Shown here in pieces: positions 8,872 to 17,305 of a stretch of 64,000 nt of DNA (positions within the stretch are counted from its first letter, which is position 1; each line of letters opens with the position of its first letter). Both the position numbers and the translations under genes were made by a program. The notes beneath the pieces were generated by a model. It had not been told where the DNA came from. It saw nothing but the letters and a program-made list of their open reading frames with translations, and did no database searches. Origin of the DNA: Saprospiraceae bacterium (GTDB taxonomy: Bacteria > Bacteroidota > Bacteroidia > Chitinophagales > Saprospiraceae); the NCBI GenBank assembly GCA_016715465.1, contig JADKAA010000024.1, forward strand, positions 1,550,001 through 1,614,000. Direction: 5' to 3'.

Positions 8872-10593
8872 TTACTTTATCACCAAAAATTTGCCCAAGG
8901 GTTTTATTCCCCGGTCATAATGAAGAACTACAGCGTATAAGCCGGGTGGCCAGTTGGTGGTGTCGAAGGTCAATTGCTGGTTGTCGCCAATTTCCCGGAA
9001 GTCAACACTGGCTCCCGATGCATTAAAAATCTGAAGCCAGCTATTTTTTGAGGGCATATTTGAAAAGTCAATCGAAATAAGATGAGAGGTAGGGTTGGGA
9101 AATAACACAGCCCTGACCTCAGCTACCGTGTTTTCATCTGAGGTGGAGATGCCTATGCGGCAAGGTTCCTGACTTGCACCATTGACGAGGGCGTCCGACA
9201 GGCAGTGCAGGTAACACTCGAGGTTGGTATATCCCTGCACACCATACAGAAGCTGTGACAAGTTGGTTTCGTTGTGGTCCTGCAAGGCAGGATTCAGACC
9301 CTGTCTTTCTTCCCAATAGTCGGGCATACCATCGCTGTCGCTATCCACCGGAGGCATGGCAGCGTTGACAATGCTGAATGGATCACGGTAATGGTCTACA
9401 TCAATGGCAGACGGATCGAAATTTCCACCAACTACATTTTGCATCAGTCTGTCATCCATGGCATCGCGTGGAAATGCCCCTGCATTAGATACCATATAAT
9501 TTCTCAAGTCACCAGTATTATGATGGGTTATGGCAGGAAAGTTAAAAGCCTGGGTAGGACGGGTGGCACTTCCGGTCTCCGTATTGGGGTGGTTGAGGTC
9601 AAAATCATTACAGCAATAAAAAAGATCAAAATCTTCATATTGAGGATAAAGGTTGAGTCTGTTTCCTTCGAAGTAAAGGGCATTGTTCGCCTGGTGCAGC
9701 AGATCGGCATGAAACATGGCATTGGAATAATTGGTCTGTGCATAGCTGTAATTATTTACGGCATTCATATGCAGGTAGAAAAAGGAGTTATTACCGGTGA
9801 TGCCTTCGTACCACAATTCAATGCGTGGGTCCCAGAATAGGTTGTTTGACAATTCCATATGAATGGTTTTGCCCCCGCAATAAGGTGATTCGCAGCTGAT
9901 TTCCGGCATCCTGCCGCCAATTCTGTTCCATAGGTTATGGTGGATTGACAAACTGTCCAGCCTGCTCTGGGGCGACGAATAATTGATGAGCATGCCACCC
10001 AGGTAACTATGTGAGCCAAGCGTTTCTGCCAGCAGGCAGTTTTGAATCGTCAAGGCAGATGACCTGGAAATGTCAACGGCTTCATCATTGGCATGGGCGA
10101 AGGAGCAATGGTCGATGATGGCATTGTGCACACCTCCCAGGGTAATGCCATCACCCCCAATCCATTGTGTCGCAGGATAATAGGTCAGGTCTCCTATTCG
10201 GGATCGCAGGTGGCGGAGGATAAAGTTTGTGGAAGAAACATTTTCATCATGATAAGACTGGAAACCCCTGACAATAATTCCATTGGGAGAGGTCTGACCT
10301 GCAAGGGTAAAATCTCCGTGTCCGGGTGGAACTTCGATGGTTGCCGGAATGGTGCCACTGACCTTGAACAGGATGTATCTTTTACCACTTTCGTTAAAGG
10401 CAGCCTGAAGAGAACCAGGTCCATCGACATTCAAGTTGGTCACATATATCACTTTTCCGCCCCGTCCTCCTGTGGCAAAAGCACCAAAACCTTCAGCTCC
10501 CGGAAAGGCGGGGAGCTGGGCATTGACCTCATAGCTGAGACAAAAAACAAGTAGCAAAAAGACAAAATAAAATTTGGATTGCATTAATTTCAA
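8872..10593 (-). CDS. Secreted pectate lyase-like (PL1-type) protein with T9SS sorting domain
   Basis: A 573-residue protein with a signal peptide (residues 1-26, ending VNAQ). It opens with FPGAEGFGAFATGGRGG and VTNLNVDGPGSLQAAF, the usual start of bacterial PL1-type pectate lyases, followed by a right-handed beta-helix rich in N-x-L/F rungs (about 40-390). DSDSDGMPDYWEERQGLNP at about 418-436 is a thrombospondin-3/calcium-loop type linker. The last 75 residues (VLFPNPTSHLISIDF to the terminal LVIK) are a T9SS type A sorting domain. It probably cleaves pectin or a related uronic-acid polymer outside the cell. It is transcribed divergently from the CBM9-AraC regulator at 10651, its likely controller. 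Exact substrate cannot be told from sequence. Confidence 0.85.
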   Translation of the reverse strand: MKLMQSKFYFVFLLLVFCLSYEVNAQLPAFPGAEGFGAFATGGRGGKVIYVTNLNVDGPGSLQAAFNESGKRYILFKVSGTIPATIEVPPGHGDFTLAGQTSPNGIIVRGFQSYHDENVSSTNFILRHLRSRIGDLTYYPATQWIGGDGITLGGVHNAIIDHCSFAHANDEAVDISRSSALTIQNCLLAETLGSHSYLGGMLINYSSPQSRLDSLSIHHNLWNRIGGRMPEISCESPYCGGKTIHMELSNNLFWDPRIELWYEGITGNNSFFYLHMNAVNNYSYAQTNYSNAMFHADLLHQANNALYFEGNRLNLYPQYEDFDLFYCCNDFDLNHPNTETGSATRPTQAFNFPAITHHNTGDLRNYMVSNAGAFPRDAMDDRLMQNVVGGNFDPSAIDVDHYRDPFSIVNAAMPPVDSDSDGMPDYWEERQGLNPALQDHNETNLSQLLYGVQGYTNLECYLHCLSDALVNGASQEPCRIGISTSDENTVAEVRAVLFPNPTSHLISIDFSNMPSKNSWLQIFNASGASVDFREIGDNQQLTFDTTNWPPGLYAVVLHYDRGIKPLGKFLVIK

Positions 10594-10650
10594 TATTTTA
10601 GACGCAAATTTTATTGTTTTTAAGCTTTAAGAGTATGAATTAAACGCCAA

Positions 10651-11949
10651 ATGATCGTGAAATTGCGTCAATTTTTATTATTTTTTAATATTTTATGCAT
10701 TTGGCTTCCTATAAAAGGGCAACAATGCAGTAAAATTCATTTTGCTACGACTCATGTTCAAGTGGATGGCAATCTTGAGGAATGGACGCCTGACATTCGA
10801 TTCGCAGATCGGGGTGAGCCAAAGTACAGGAATCGTGCTTTGGCAGGCTTGTGTTGGGACAAAGAAAACTTATACATCGCATTTGAGGTAAGAGATGCCC
10901 GGCTTTGCGTCAATGAAAGGGGCATGGACAATCCAAAATTATATTTCAGCGATGGGGTGGAGATGTACATTGATACCAAACACGACAGTAAAGGCAGGTT
11001 GGATCTCAATGACTACCAGTTTCTGATCTCTATAGGAAATGACATGACGGTTTTTAAGGGAGACAGGGCGATGCAGATGAATGGAGATCGGGTGCCCAAG
11101 GACTATGAAGCAAGCAATCTCATCCTTCCTCATGATGTCATCTGCTCAGGTACGATAAACGAGGCGGGAGATGTGGACAAGGGTTATACCATTGAAATCG
11201 CTATACCCTGGAATTCCATTGGCCTTGTGCCCTTGGAAGGAACAAAATTGAAACTCGACCTTTGTATAAACGATGTGGATACCATCAGCCAGATTAGGTT
11301 CTGGCCGGATTCACTTCATCCTTCAAGTCTCAATTACTATAACCTTGATGGGGAGGGGGATTTTGGATTTCCCCAAAAGTGGCGGTCGTTTGAACTTGAA
11401 GGAAGTGAAGGATTTTCTTTTTCATTATCCAGGTTTTTACACACATTGCCGATGGGATTTTGGATTGGGATGACGCTGTTGGTCGCCGGCCTCTTGTTTT
11501 TTGTTTATTATCAATACACCAAAATCTTGTTTTACCGGAATTTTCCTGCAAAAAAATCGATCACAGAAAGTATTAAAGCTGTGGAAGCGAATGCAACGGA
11601 AATGGTGGATGCAACTTTTTTGGCTACCGTGAGAAATCACGTCCATGCTGATAAGGAAATTTCTGTGGCAGAACTTGCAAAATCGATGAACCGAAGTGTG
11701 AGGCAGCTCCAGCGGGATTTCAAAGATGCCACCACACTCACGCCACATCAGCTTATAACTACCATAAAACTGGAAGAAGCTGCAATCCTGCTGATGGAAT
11801 CAGAGCTTACTGCCGCTGAAGTTGCCCTGCGCTGCGGCTTCTCAGAACCCTCTTATTTTGGCAGCGTATTTAAAAAGTATTTTGGGGTAAGCCCGCTCGA
11901 ATATCGCCGATTGAAAAGGAGGCAGGATGCTTCGGGTGCTGCCATCTGA
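10651..11949 (+). CDS. Membrane-bound AraC-family regulator with periplasmic CBM9-like sensor
   Basis: This 432-residue protein has three parts. Residues 1-23 are a signal/anchor segment. Residues about 28-250 are a CBM9-like beta-sandwich (VDGNLEEW, LYIAFEVRD, DGVEMYIDTKHD, YTIEIAIPW), a fold used to bind sugar ends. One TM helix at about 267-287 is followed by basic residues (KILFYRNFPAKK), so the C-terminus is cytoplasmic. Residues about 325-425 are an AraC helix-turn-helix pair (ISVAELAKSMNRSVRQLQRDFK and AAEVALRCGFSEPSYFGSVFKKYFGVSP). It thus looks like a one-component transmembrane sugar sensor lacking the kinase and receiver of hybrid two-component systems. The divergent pectate lyase gene starts 57 bases away and is the obvious target. 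Confidence 0.85.
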   Translation: MIVKLRQFLLFFNILCIWLPIKGQQCSKIHFATTHVQVDGNLEEWTPDIRFADRGEPKYRNRALAGLCWDKENLYIAFEVRDARLCVNERGMDNPKLYFSDGVEMYIDTKHDSKGRLDLNDYQFLISIGNDMTVFKGDRAMQMNGDRVPKDYEASNLILPHDVICSGTINEAGDVDKGYTIEIAIPWNSIGLVPLEGTKLKLDLCINDVDTISQIRFWPDSLHPSSLNYYNLDGEGDFGFPQKWRSFELEGSEGFSFSLSRFLHTLPMGFWIGMTLLVAGLLFFVYYQYTKILFYRNFPAKKSITESIKAVEANATEMVDATFLATVRNHVHADKEISVAELAKSMNRSVRQLQRDFKDATTLTPHQLITTIKLEEAAILLMESELTAAEVALRCGFSEPSYFGSVFKKYFGVSPLEYRRLKRRQDASGAAI

Positions 11950-12412
11950 TCAAAATGGTGCTTGATGTGGCCACATAGTCTTTGATGAGCCAGTCCAGGT
12001 TTGCTTTATGTCCTTCCAGTGTAATAATGGCCCTGGCCAGATCGGTATCGCTAAGGTTTTTCCACACTTCCATAATCTGTTATTTGAGTAAGGTCCAGAG
12101 TTCCTGGATGCTTTCGTCTTCCTGGTATTGGTAGTTTATCATCGAAACCAAAGCCTTCTGTACATGGGACTTAAAGTGGTAAGAACGGGTCGCAGCAGGT
12201 ATCTCGGTGAAGCGTATGAGGTTGTAGCGTGCTGAATCAACCAGGTGACCCAGGATCTCTTTTTTTGACCAGCTACCCGGTCTGCTTCGTTCAGCCCTGA
12301 CGGTTGGATGCCACGAAAGGAAGGTGTATTTCATCTCAACAATAAGGCTGGATAGATAGTCTGCTATGGTTTGGAGCGAAGTGTGGTGATCAAAAGAGGA
12401 ATAGGTAACCAT
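11853..12412 (-). pseudogene. DinB-family protein, disrupted by an in-frame stop and a frameshift
   Basis: The first 110 codons (from ATG 12412) give a DinB-like four-helix start with the metal-site motif WSKKEILGHLVDSAR. A TAA at 12080-12082 interrupts the frame, yet the same frame resumes as QIMEVWKNLSDTDLARAIITLEGHKANLDWLIKDY. Near 11975 the frame is lost again; the next frame continues HIKHHFDQMAAPEA, the second His cluster typical of the DinB C-terminus, and stops at 11853, inside the 3' end of the AraC gene on the other strand. One nonsense change plus one indel argue for a decayed gene. It follows the DUF5916 gene on the same strand by 26 bases. Confidence 0.7.
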
Positions 12413-12438
12413 CGGTCAATTGTTTCCGGCAAATAATA

Positions 12439-14682
12439 TCATAATGTTAGCCAGTAATTGAGTTTAAGCACCACAAACCGGCTTTTGTGGGCAAAATCAT
12501 TTTCGATGGCATAGTTGTCGGTATAAACTAAAAAGACATCACTCATCGGTGCAAAGCGATATTGCAGGCGGCTGTTGATGTTGAAATTATCTGCCTGTGT
12601 ATTGTATTGAAAAAATGTGGTCCAGAATATTTTAGTAGAAAAGTTGATTTCGCTCCTGATCGTGCCCAGGGTTATTTTTTTGTCTTCATAGGGCGACGGG
12701 AAACGGATGTCGTTGTGTTCTACACCCACCTTCAGGCTGACCCATGGCTGAACCCGGTAAATGACGTTAGCGCGGTAGGTATGTTTAAACCCATTGTAAA
12801 ACTGGCCATATACGCCAAAGAGTTCGAACTGCCATAACTTTCTGTTGTCGCTGTTGTACTGGACGTTAAATTCTGTCATATTGTAATCTCCATTAGGCAG
12901 GTAGGGAGTGGTGATGCCAAACGGGTAAATAAGTCTCACAAAATTGTTGTTGAGTCTGAACCTCAGGGCACTGGTATTTTTAAAAAAGAGAAAATGTCTC
13001 AACCGGCTGTACCACTCGTTAAGGCCGGTTCCATCGGAATTGACCCAAACAAAATTTTCGAGGCCAGACCAATGGTAGTTTACGGTCGCGGAATTGGAGG
13101 GATAAATGTAGTAGTTGAGCATAGATCCCACGTTTGTATATCCTATGCGCACAATGGAAGCCGTTTCCGGGTCGTAATTTTCAATCCGGCTATTGAAGCC
13201 CATGTCGGTATAATAATTTTTTCCTATGCGCTGAGCTTCTATGTAGCCCCTGAAGTTTTGTCCGTTATAGGCTATACCTCCATAAAGCTGGCCATTTTCC
13301 GAGTTGTATTTTTCCGGCTTAAAGGAGTGCAGGTAACCCATACTCGCTACAAATTGGCCGTTACTGGTGGTGAACTGCATGTCTCCACCGACATTGCGGC
13401 CAAAATCATTTTCGATCTGACCCTCTCCTGTCCAGCCCTGCCGGTTCAGAAAAATGCCACGGAAACTGGAACGGTCGAGGAAACGCTGTTGAAAAGAAAC
13501 ACCGGTAAAGTTATTTCCCGGGCTAAGTTCCTGACTGCGCGTCTGCATATTGAAGGCACCGATGCGCAAACTTTCACTGAGGTTGCCGGTAATGCGCGCA
13601 CCATATAAGATGGGTTTTGGGCTGCCGGCAGCGGATAGTCCAATTGTCCTGGAGTAAAATGCCTGATCAGCACCCAAGCCGTAGTTGTTGAAAATGTCGT
13701 TGTTTTCAATAAAGAACTGCCTTCTTTCCGGAAAAAAAATATTGAAGCGTGTGAGGTTGGTTACCTGTGCATCTACCTCTACCTGTGAAAAATCGGAGTA
13801 GGTGGTAAGGTCGAGATTAAGAGATGGCGTAAGGGCTATTTTGGCATCACCACCCGATTGAATTTTGCTATCGTTGGCGCTATTGACCTCATCATTTCTG
13901 ATTGATACATATGGGATCAGGGAAATATTACCCCCTAATTTTTTTGGAGCCTGAGGCCATTTAAGGGTGCCATAAAAACCGATGTCTGCAAGGTCAAACT
14001 GACGCGGTATAGGAGCCCAGGAACTCCTTTCATTATGGCCTGGGTCAACACGGCAAAAATTTACCCTCCAATCGGTGTTTGATTCATTGTAGCGAATACT
14101 TTTAAGGGGAATTTTCATTTCCACAATCCAGTGGTCAGGATATCTTTCAACTGCAGAATACCAGCGGTTGTCCCAGGTGAAATCAACATTTCCCGGGAAT
14201 ATGATCACTTCCGACTGGGCACCCATGGCATTTACGCCAACGCCGAACCCATTGGATTTTTTCCCAATAGGATCGATCAAAACGGCGAATTCATCGCTGT
14301 CTCCAAAATTATCCCTTTTCAGGGTTTGAATTACATAAGTCGGTTCATCATAACAAATGGCAAGTACGTATAGGTTACTTTCATCAAACAGCATTTTTAC
14401 TTCGGTTCGATTGAACGGTGGTGCATTGTCTATTGGGCTGTTCAAGGTAAAGGGCTCGCAAACAAAAGCATCTTGCCAGGCTGAATCCTCCGCTGATCCG
14501 TCAAGCCGGATCTGAGAAGTGAGCCGGCTTAGTATATACACAAAAGACGAGTCATTTGTTTGTTGTGCAGCCAGGGGCAGACCATTTGCCAGCAATACAA
14601 AAAGCAAAATTGCTGTATGCCGAATTACGTAAATAGAAATGAAGGAAGGAGTATGACCATTTTTTTGCTGGGTAATTGTCAT
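12439..14682 (-). CDS. DUF5916 family outer-membrane protein with N-terminal CBM9-like domain
   Basis: A 747-residue protein. After a signal segment (hydrophobic about 23-40, AAQQ cleavage), residues about 50-225 form a CBM9-like sandwich (IRLDGSAEDSAWQDA, FDESNLYVLAICYD, WIVEMKIPLKSIRY). The rest is rich in alternating aromatic/polar strands ending KLNYWL, a predicted outer-membrane beta-barrel, with the conserved FNIFFPERRQFFIEN motif of DUF5916 at about 310-325. Family members are common in Bacteroidota; function is not established, though the sugar-binding fold suggests carbohydrate contact. It is near, but not in one transcript with, the pectate lyase/regulator pair. Confidence 0.85.
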   Translation of the reverse strand: MTITQQKNGHTPSFISIYVIRHTAILLFVLLANGLPLAAQQTNDSSFVYILSRLTSQIRLDGSAEDSAWQDAFVCEPFTLNSPIDNAPPFNRTEVKMLFDESNLYVLAICYDEPTYVIQTLKRDNFGDSDEFAVLIDPIGKKSNGFGVGVNAMGAQSEVIIFPGNVDFTWDNRWYSAVERYPDHWIVEMKIPLKSIRYNESNTDWRVNFCRVDPGHNERSSWAPIPRQFDLADIGFYGTLKWPQAPKKLGGNISLIPYVSIRNDEVNSANDSKIQSGGDAKIALTPSLNLDLTTYSDFSQVEVDAQVTNLTRFNIFFPERRQFFIENNDIFNNYGLGADQAFYSRTIGLSAAGSPKPILYGARITGNLSESLRIGAFNMQTRSQELSPGNNFTGVSFQQRFLDRSSFRGIFLNRQGWTGEGQIENDFGRNVGGDMQFTTSNGQFVASMGYLHSFKPEKYNSENGQLYGGIAYNGQNFRGYIEAQRIGKNYYTDMGFNSRIENYDPETASIVRIGYTNVGSMLNYYIYPSNSATVNYHWSGLENFVWVNSDGTGLNEWYSRLRHFLFFKNTSALRFRLNNNFVRLIYPFGITTPYLPNGDYNMTEFNVQYNSDNRKLWQFELFGVYGQFYNGFKHTYRANVIYRVQPWVSLKVGVEHNDIRFPSPYEDKKITLGTIRSEINFSTKIFWTTFFQYNTQADNFNINSRLQYRFAPMSDVFLVYTDNYAIENDFAHKSRFVVLKLNYWLTL

Positions 14683-14790
14683 CTTTCAAATTGATTAAAG
14701 CAGCGAAGTTAAATAAATAATGACCGGTTGACAAGTTCCTTTTAAGATAATTGAAATTGTGGCTGTGAAATATTGGTAGTAATTATTGGT

Positions 14791-14821
14791 TGACCATTGA
14801 AAAAAAATTAATCAATGGTCA
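14791..14821. promoter_or_regulatory. 10-bp perfect inverted repeat in a divergent promoter region
   Basis: TGACCATTGA (14791-14800) and TCAATGGTCA (14812-14821) are exact inverted copies separated by 11 AT bases. They lie between the divergent DUF5916 gene and the small membrane-protein gene. There is no T-run, so this looks like an operator. Confidence 0.45.
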
Positions 14822-14891
14822 GTGTTGCAGACTAACTCATTAATGGTTACTTTTATTCGCCGGTTCATCAAAATCACCGGTCAATCGGAAT

Positions 14892-15209
14892 ATGAAATGG
14901 TATCATTATTTTTTCTTTTCTGTCAATGGCATCGCTGCCCTATGGTTGCTTTACCATGCGGCCATGCACCTTTTTGTATATTTTGCCAATAGATCTCTGG
15001 GTCATGCCGAGTCATTCCGCGTACCCGGCTTGTACCTGTTTGGTGGCATCGCTTTTACTGCTTTGGCAGTTGGTGGCTGGTACCTGTCTAAAAACCCCGC
15101 TTATGGAAAAATTGGTCTTGGGCTGTTGATGCTGCCTGCAATCATTGTGGCACTCTACGGACTATGGGCAGTGTTTCTGTTGATCTCATCCGGAGGGAAA
15201 TGGAATTGA
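14892..15209 (+). CDS. Small three-helix membrane protein, unknown function
   Basis: This 105-residue protein has hydrophobic segments at about 5-32, 47-66 and 75-98, and little soluble sequence besides the short link ANRSLGHAESFRVPG and a GGKWN tail. I do not recognise a family. It is monocistronic, diverging from the DUF5916 gene across a region holding a perfect inverted repeat. ATG at 14892 is the only start that keeps the first helix intact. Confidence 0.65.
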   Translation: MKWYHYFFFSVNGIAALWLLYHAAMHLFVYFANRSLGHAESFRVPGLYLFGGIAFTALAVGGWYLSKNPAYGKIGLGLLMLPAIIVALYGLWAVFLLISSGGKWN

Positions 15210-15233
15210 TGGTTAGGTGATCTGGTTTTCAAA

Positions 15234-15301
15234 ATGCTGAGCGAAGCGAAAGCTGCAAGTTCCGAGCCGAAGGTTAGGAATCCCGCTCATCGCGAGAGAT
15301 T
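15234..15301. repeat. Dispersed intergenic repeat, copy 1
   Basis: This stretch (GAGCGAAGCG, AGCTGC, AAGTTCCGA, CCGAAGG, AGGAATCCCG, ATCG, GAGAG in order) recurs at 39594-39660 with scattered differences. Neither copy is coding. Confidence 0.7.
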
Positions 15302-15454
15302 CAATTTGCTAAACGTCCAATGCTACCATGATTTAAATATTTTATAAATAAAAGTCCTTGCTTTATGAGAATACTTAAATGATTAGTAATGCCCTTGCTC
15401 TGCGTATATCAGCGAAATCAGCGGGAGCTAATATGGGAATGTTTTGTCTTGCAG

Positions 15455-15478
15455 ACCTGTCTACAAGCGTAGACAGGT
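15455..15478. repeat. Perfect 10-bp hairpin with AAGC loop
   Basis: ACCTGTCTAC, loop AAGC, GTAGACAGGT. A related CCTGTCTAAC...GTTAG sequence follows copy 2 of the dispersed repeat at about 39668, so the hairpin may be part of a mobile intergenic element. Confidence 0.5.
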
Positions 15479-15599
15479 AGATTTCGAAGATAATCGCAGA
15501 TGCTACTTTAAAAAAATTGTCACTTCGATAACAAGAATTGACGCGAGAAAATAATTTCGAAAAGCAGAGAAACAGAGGTAATCCAGCTATGAAGGGCTA

Positions 15600-16403
15600 T
15601 CATTTGATTTTATAGAAAGCAATATAATTATCTGTGATCTCATAGCGGCAATCTGAAGTGGTCTGATCCCTCAGGGTAGTGGTTGCTAAAAATTCCAGGA
15701 CAACAGCTCTTTCCTCTAATGTGAAACCGGTATTAATTACCCAGTCTGATGCTGGCGGAATATCAATGTAAAATAAACAAGGTAAAATGCCCATTTCGGA
15801 ATGAAAAGTAATTTGTCGGTCTCCTTCTGAATAAGTGATTTTTGAAGACCTGCCACTGTCTCTATACACCAGTTTCCGGTTAAACTTATCGGCCATTTTT
15901 TTCAGAACTTTTTCTCTCAGGATCATGTCTTCATCGGGCATGAGGTTGCCAAAGCCATCGCGGTATTGAATAGAGTTCGAAGGTGTATCTGCATCGCCGG
16001 CAATATTAATGGGCTTTCCCGGTTCCGGTACATCAATACCCCTTTCAAATTTTTCAAAAAATATTTCATGGCTCGTGCCGGTTGACTTGGTGATGCGGTA
16101 CTTGTACTTTCCCGGTGCAATGGGCAAGGTATAAAGAATGAGCTGAATGCTTCCGTTCAGGATTTGCGAAATGTTTGTCTGCCAGAGCAGTGCACCATTG
16201 TCGAAATCAAACAGGCTGATTTCGTTGTACAGGTCCCCATTGTCGGGAAGCCAGATGATCAACTGCTGGCTTTCGGAATAATGGACATATTTCAGGAATT
16301 TAAAGGTAAGTTCTGGATCGGGTGTTGTTTTGTCATTATATGCCTGATGGTTGGCAATAGAGGTTATGTTTATTTTCCCAAAATAACTTTCTTCGGCTTC
16401 CAT
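15600..16403 (-). CDS. Hypothetical protein, unknown function
   Basis: A 267-residue protein without signal peptide or TM helix. Mid-protein it contains beta-rich segments (SIQLILYTLPIAPGKYKYRI) resembling an Ig-like or T9SS-accessory beta-sandwich, then an acidic, proline-rich linker (IDVPEPGKPINIAGDADTPS). The C-terminal third has mixed charge (REKVLKKMADKFNRKLVYRDS). I recognise no family. It lies downstream of the PfkB gene on the same strand, 47 bases away, so cotranscription is possible but not shown. Confidence 0.6.
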   Translation of the reverse strand: MEAEESYFGKINITSIANHQAYNDKTTPDPELTFKFLKYVHYSESQQLIIWLPDNGDLYNEISLFDFDNGALLWQTNISQILNGSIQLILYTLPIAPGKYKYRITKSTGTSHEIFFEKFERGIDVPEPGKPINIAGDADTPSNSIQYRDGFGNLMPDEDMILREKVLKKMADKFNRKLVYRDSGRSSKITYSEGDRQITFHSEMGILPCLFYIDIPPASDWVINTGFTLEERAVVLEFLATTTLRDQTTSDCRYEITDNYIAFYKIK

Positions 16404-16450
16404 GTGTATTTATTGGATCATTTTGATTGAGGACTACAGAATGTTACCAT

Positions 16451-17305
16451 TTAAGGATGAAATAATGCTTTATATTGTATGGTTCTGGTCCAAATCATTT
16501 CGGGAGAAGGCATTGATGAAAGCGCAGCACCTTCTGCAACATACGAAGCCGCGCAGTGCGCCACGATGGTGGCTTCAGCGATGTCTCCGCTTTGTGAAAA
16601 AGCCATGAGGTACGTGGCAGCGAAAACATCTCCTGCTCCGGTCGCATCTTTTTCCTGCACCGGAAAGGCGGGAGAATGGGAGATGCCGTAGTGATGATAA
16701 ACCGTTGCTCCTTCAGATCCGCGTGTGAGTACAATGTGTCCAACAAAAGGGAGCAAATCGGCAATTACTTCTTCCCGTCCTTCAATATCCTCGAGGCTTA
16801 AAAAAACGATGTCAATGCCTTGCAATTCTTTCCAGTCGAAGTCTTGCAGGTAAATTTTTCCGTCTGCCTGCCAGTGCCGGAAACAACCCTGAATGGAGGC
16901 GCCTGTAAGGCCGGCTTTCAGTTCGGGTAATACGTTGAAATCAATTTCATTGGCTATGGCTCCCAAATGCACAATATCGCCCCCCATTAATTCCCGGGGA
17001 AAATACTTTGCCTCCATCATGGAAGCCCTTGCTCTGATATATTGACTCCGTCCGGAAGAGAAGTAGATGTTTTCAAATTCAGTTGTCTCGGCTGCCGGTA
17101 AAACATACTGATGGATGCCCCGCCGGTCAAATAGTTCATTGAATAAAAAATCCTCACCTGCTGAGGTCCAGATGGAAGTTTGGTAGCCATGCGCAGCAGC
17201 TAAGACCGAGGCATAGGTCACTGTGCCTCCGGGTACAAAGCCGGAAGGTGTTTTATCATGACAGACATGACCGATGCAGATGTATTTTTTAGTCAAAACC
17301 GCCAT
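16451..17305 (-). CDS. PfkB-family carbohydrate kinase
   Basis: A 284-residue ribokinase-fold enzyme. It has the N-terminal GGTVTYASVLAAAHGY substrate/Gly-Gly region (residues about 26-41) and the C-terminal PfkB signature DATGAGDVFAATYLMAF, with the GAGD anion hole and catalytic Asp. It would phosphorylate a sugar or sugar-like alcohol with ATP in the cytoplasm. It starts immediately after the stop of the sodium/solute symporter gene (17306), so transport and phosphorylation of one substrate are likely coupled. The substrate (ribose, fructose, inositol or similar) cannot be assigned. Confidence 0.85.
   Translation of the reverse strand: MAVLTKKYICIGHVCHDKTPSGFVPGGTVTYASVLAAAHGYQTSIWTSAGEDFLFNELFDRRGIHQYVLPAAETTEFENIYFSSGRSQYIRARASMMEAKYFPRELMGGDIVHLGAIANEIDFNVLPELKAGLTGASIQGCFRHWQADGKIYLQDFDWKELQGIDIVFLSLEDIEGREEVIADLLPFVGHIVLTRGSEGATVYHHYGISHSPAFPVQEKDATGAGDVFAATYLMAFSQSGDIAEATIVAHCAASYVAEGAALSSMPSPEMIWTRTIQYKALFHP

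Larger units (their letters stand above)
15210..15599. other. Intergenic region with dispersed repeat and hairpin
   Basis: About 390 bases without a gene. It carries one copy of a dispersed element (15234-15301) and a perfect 10-bp hairpin (15455-15478); the remainder shows nothing recognisable. Confidence 0.5.
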
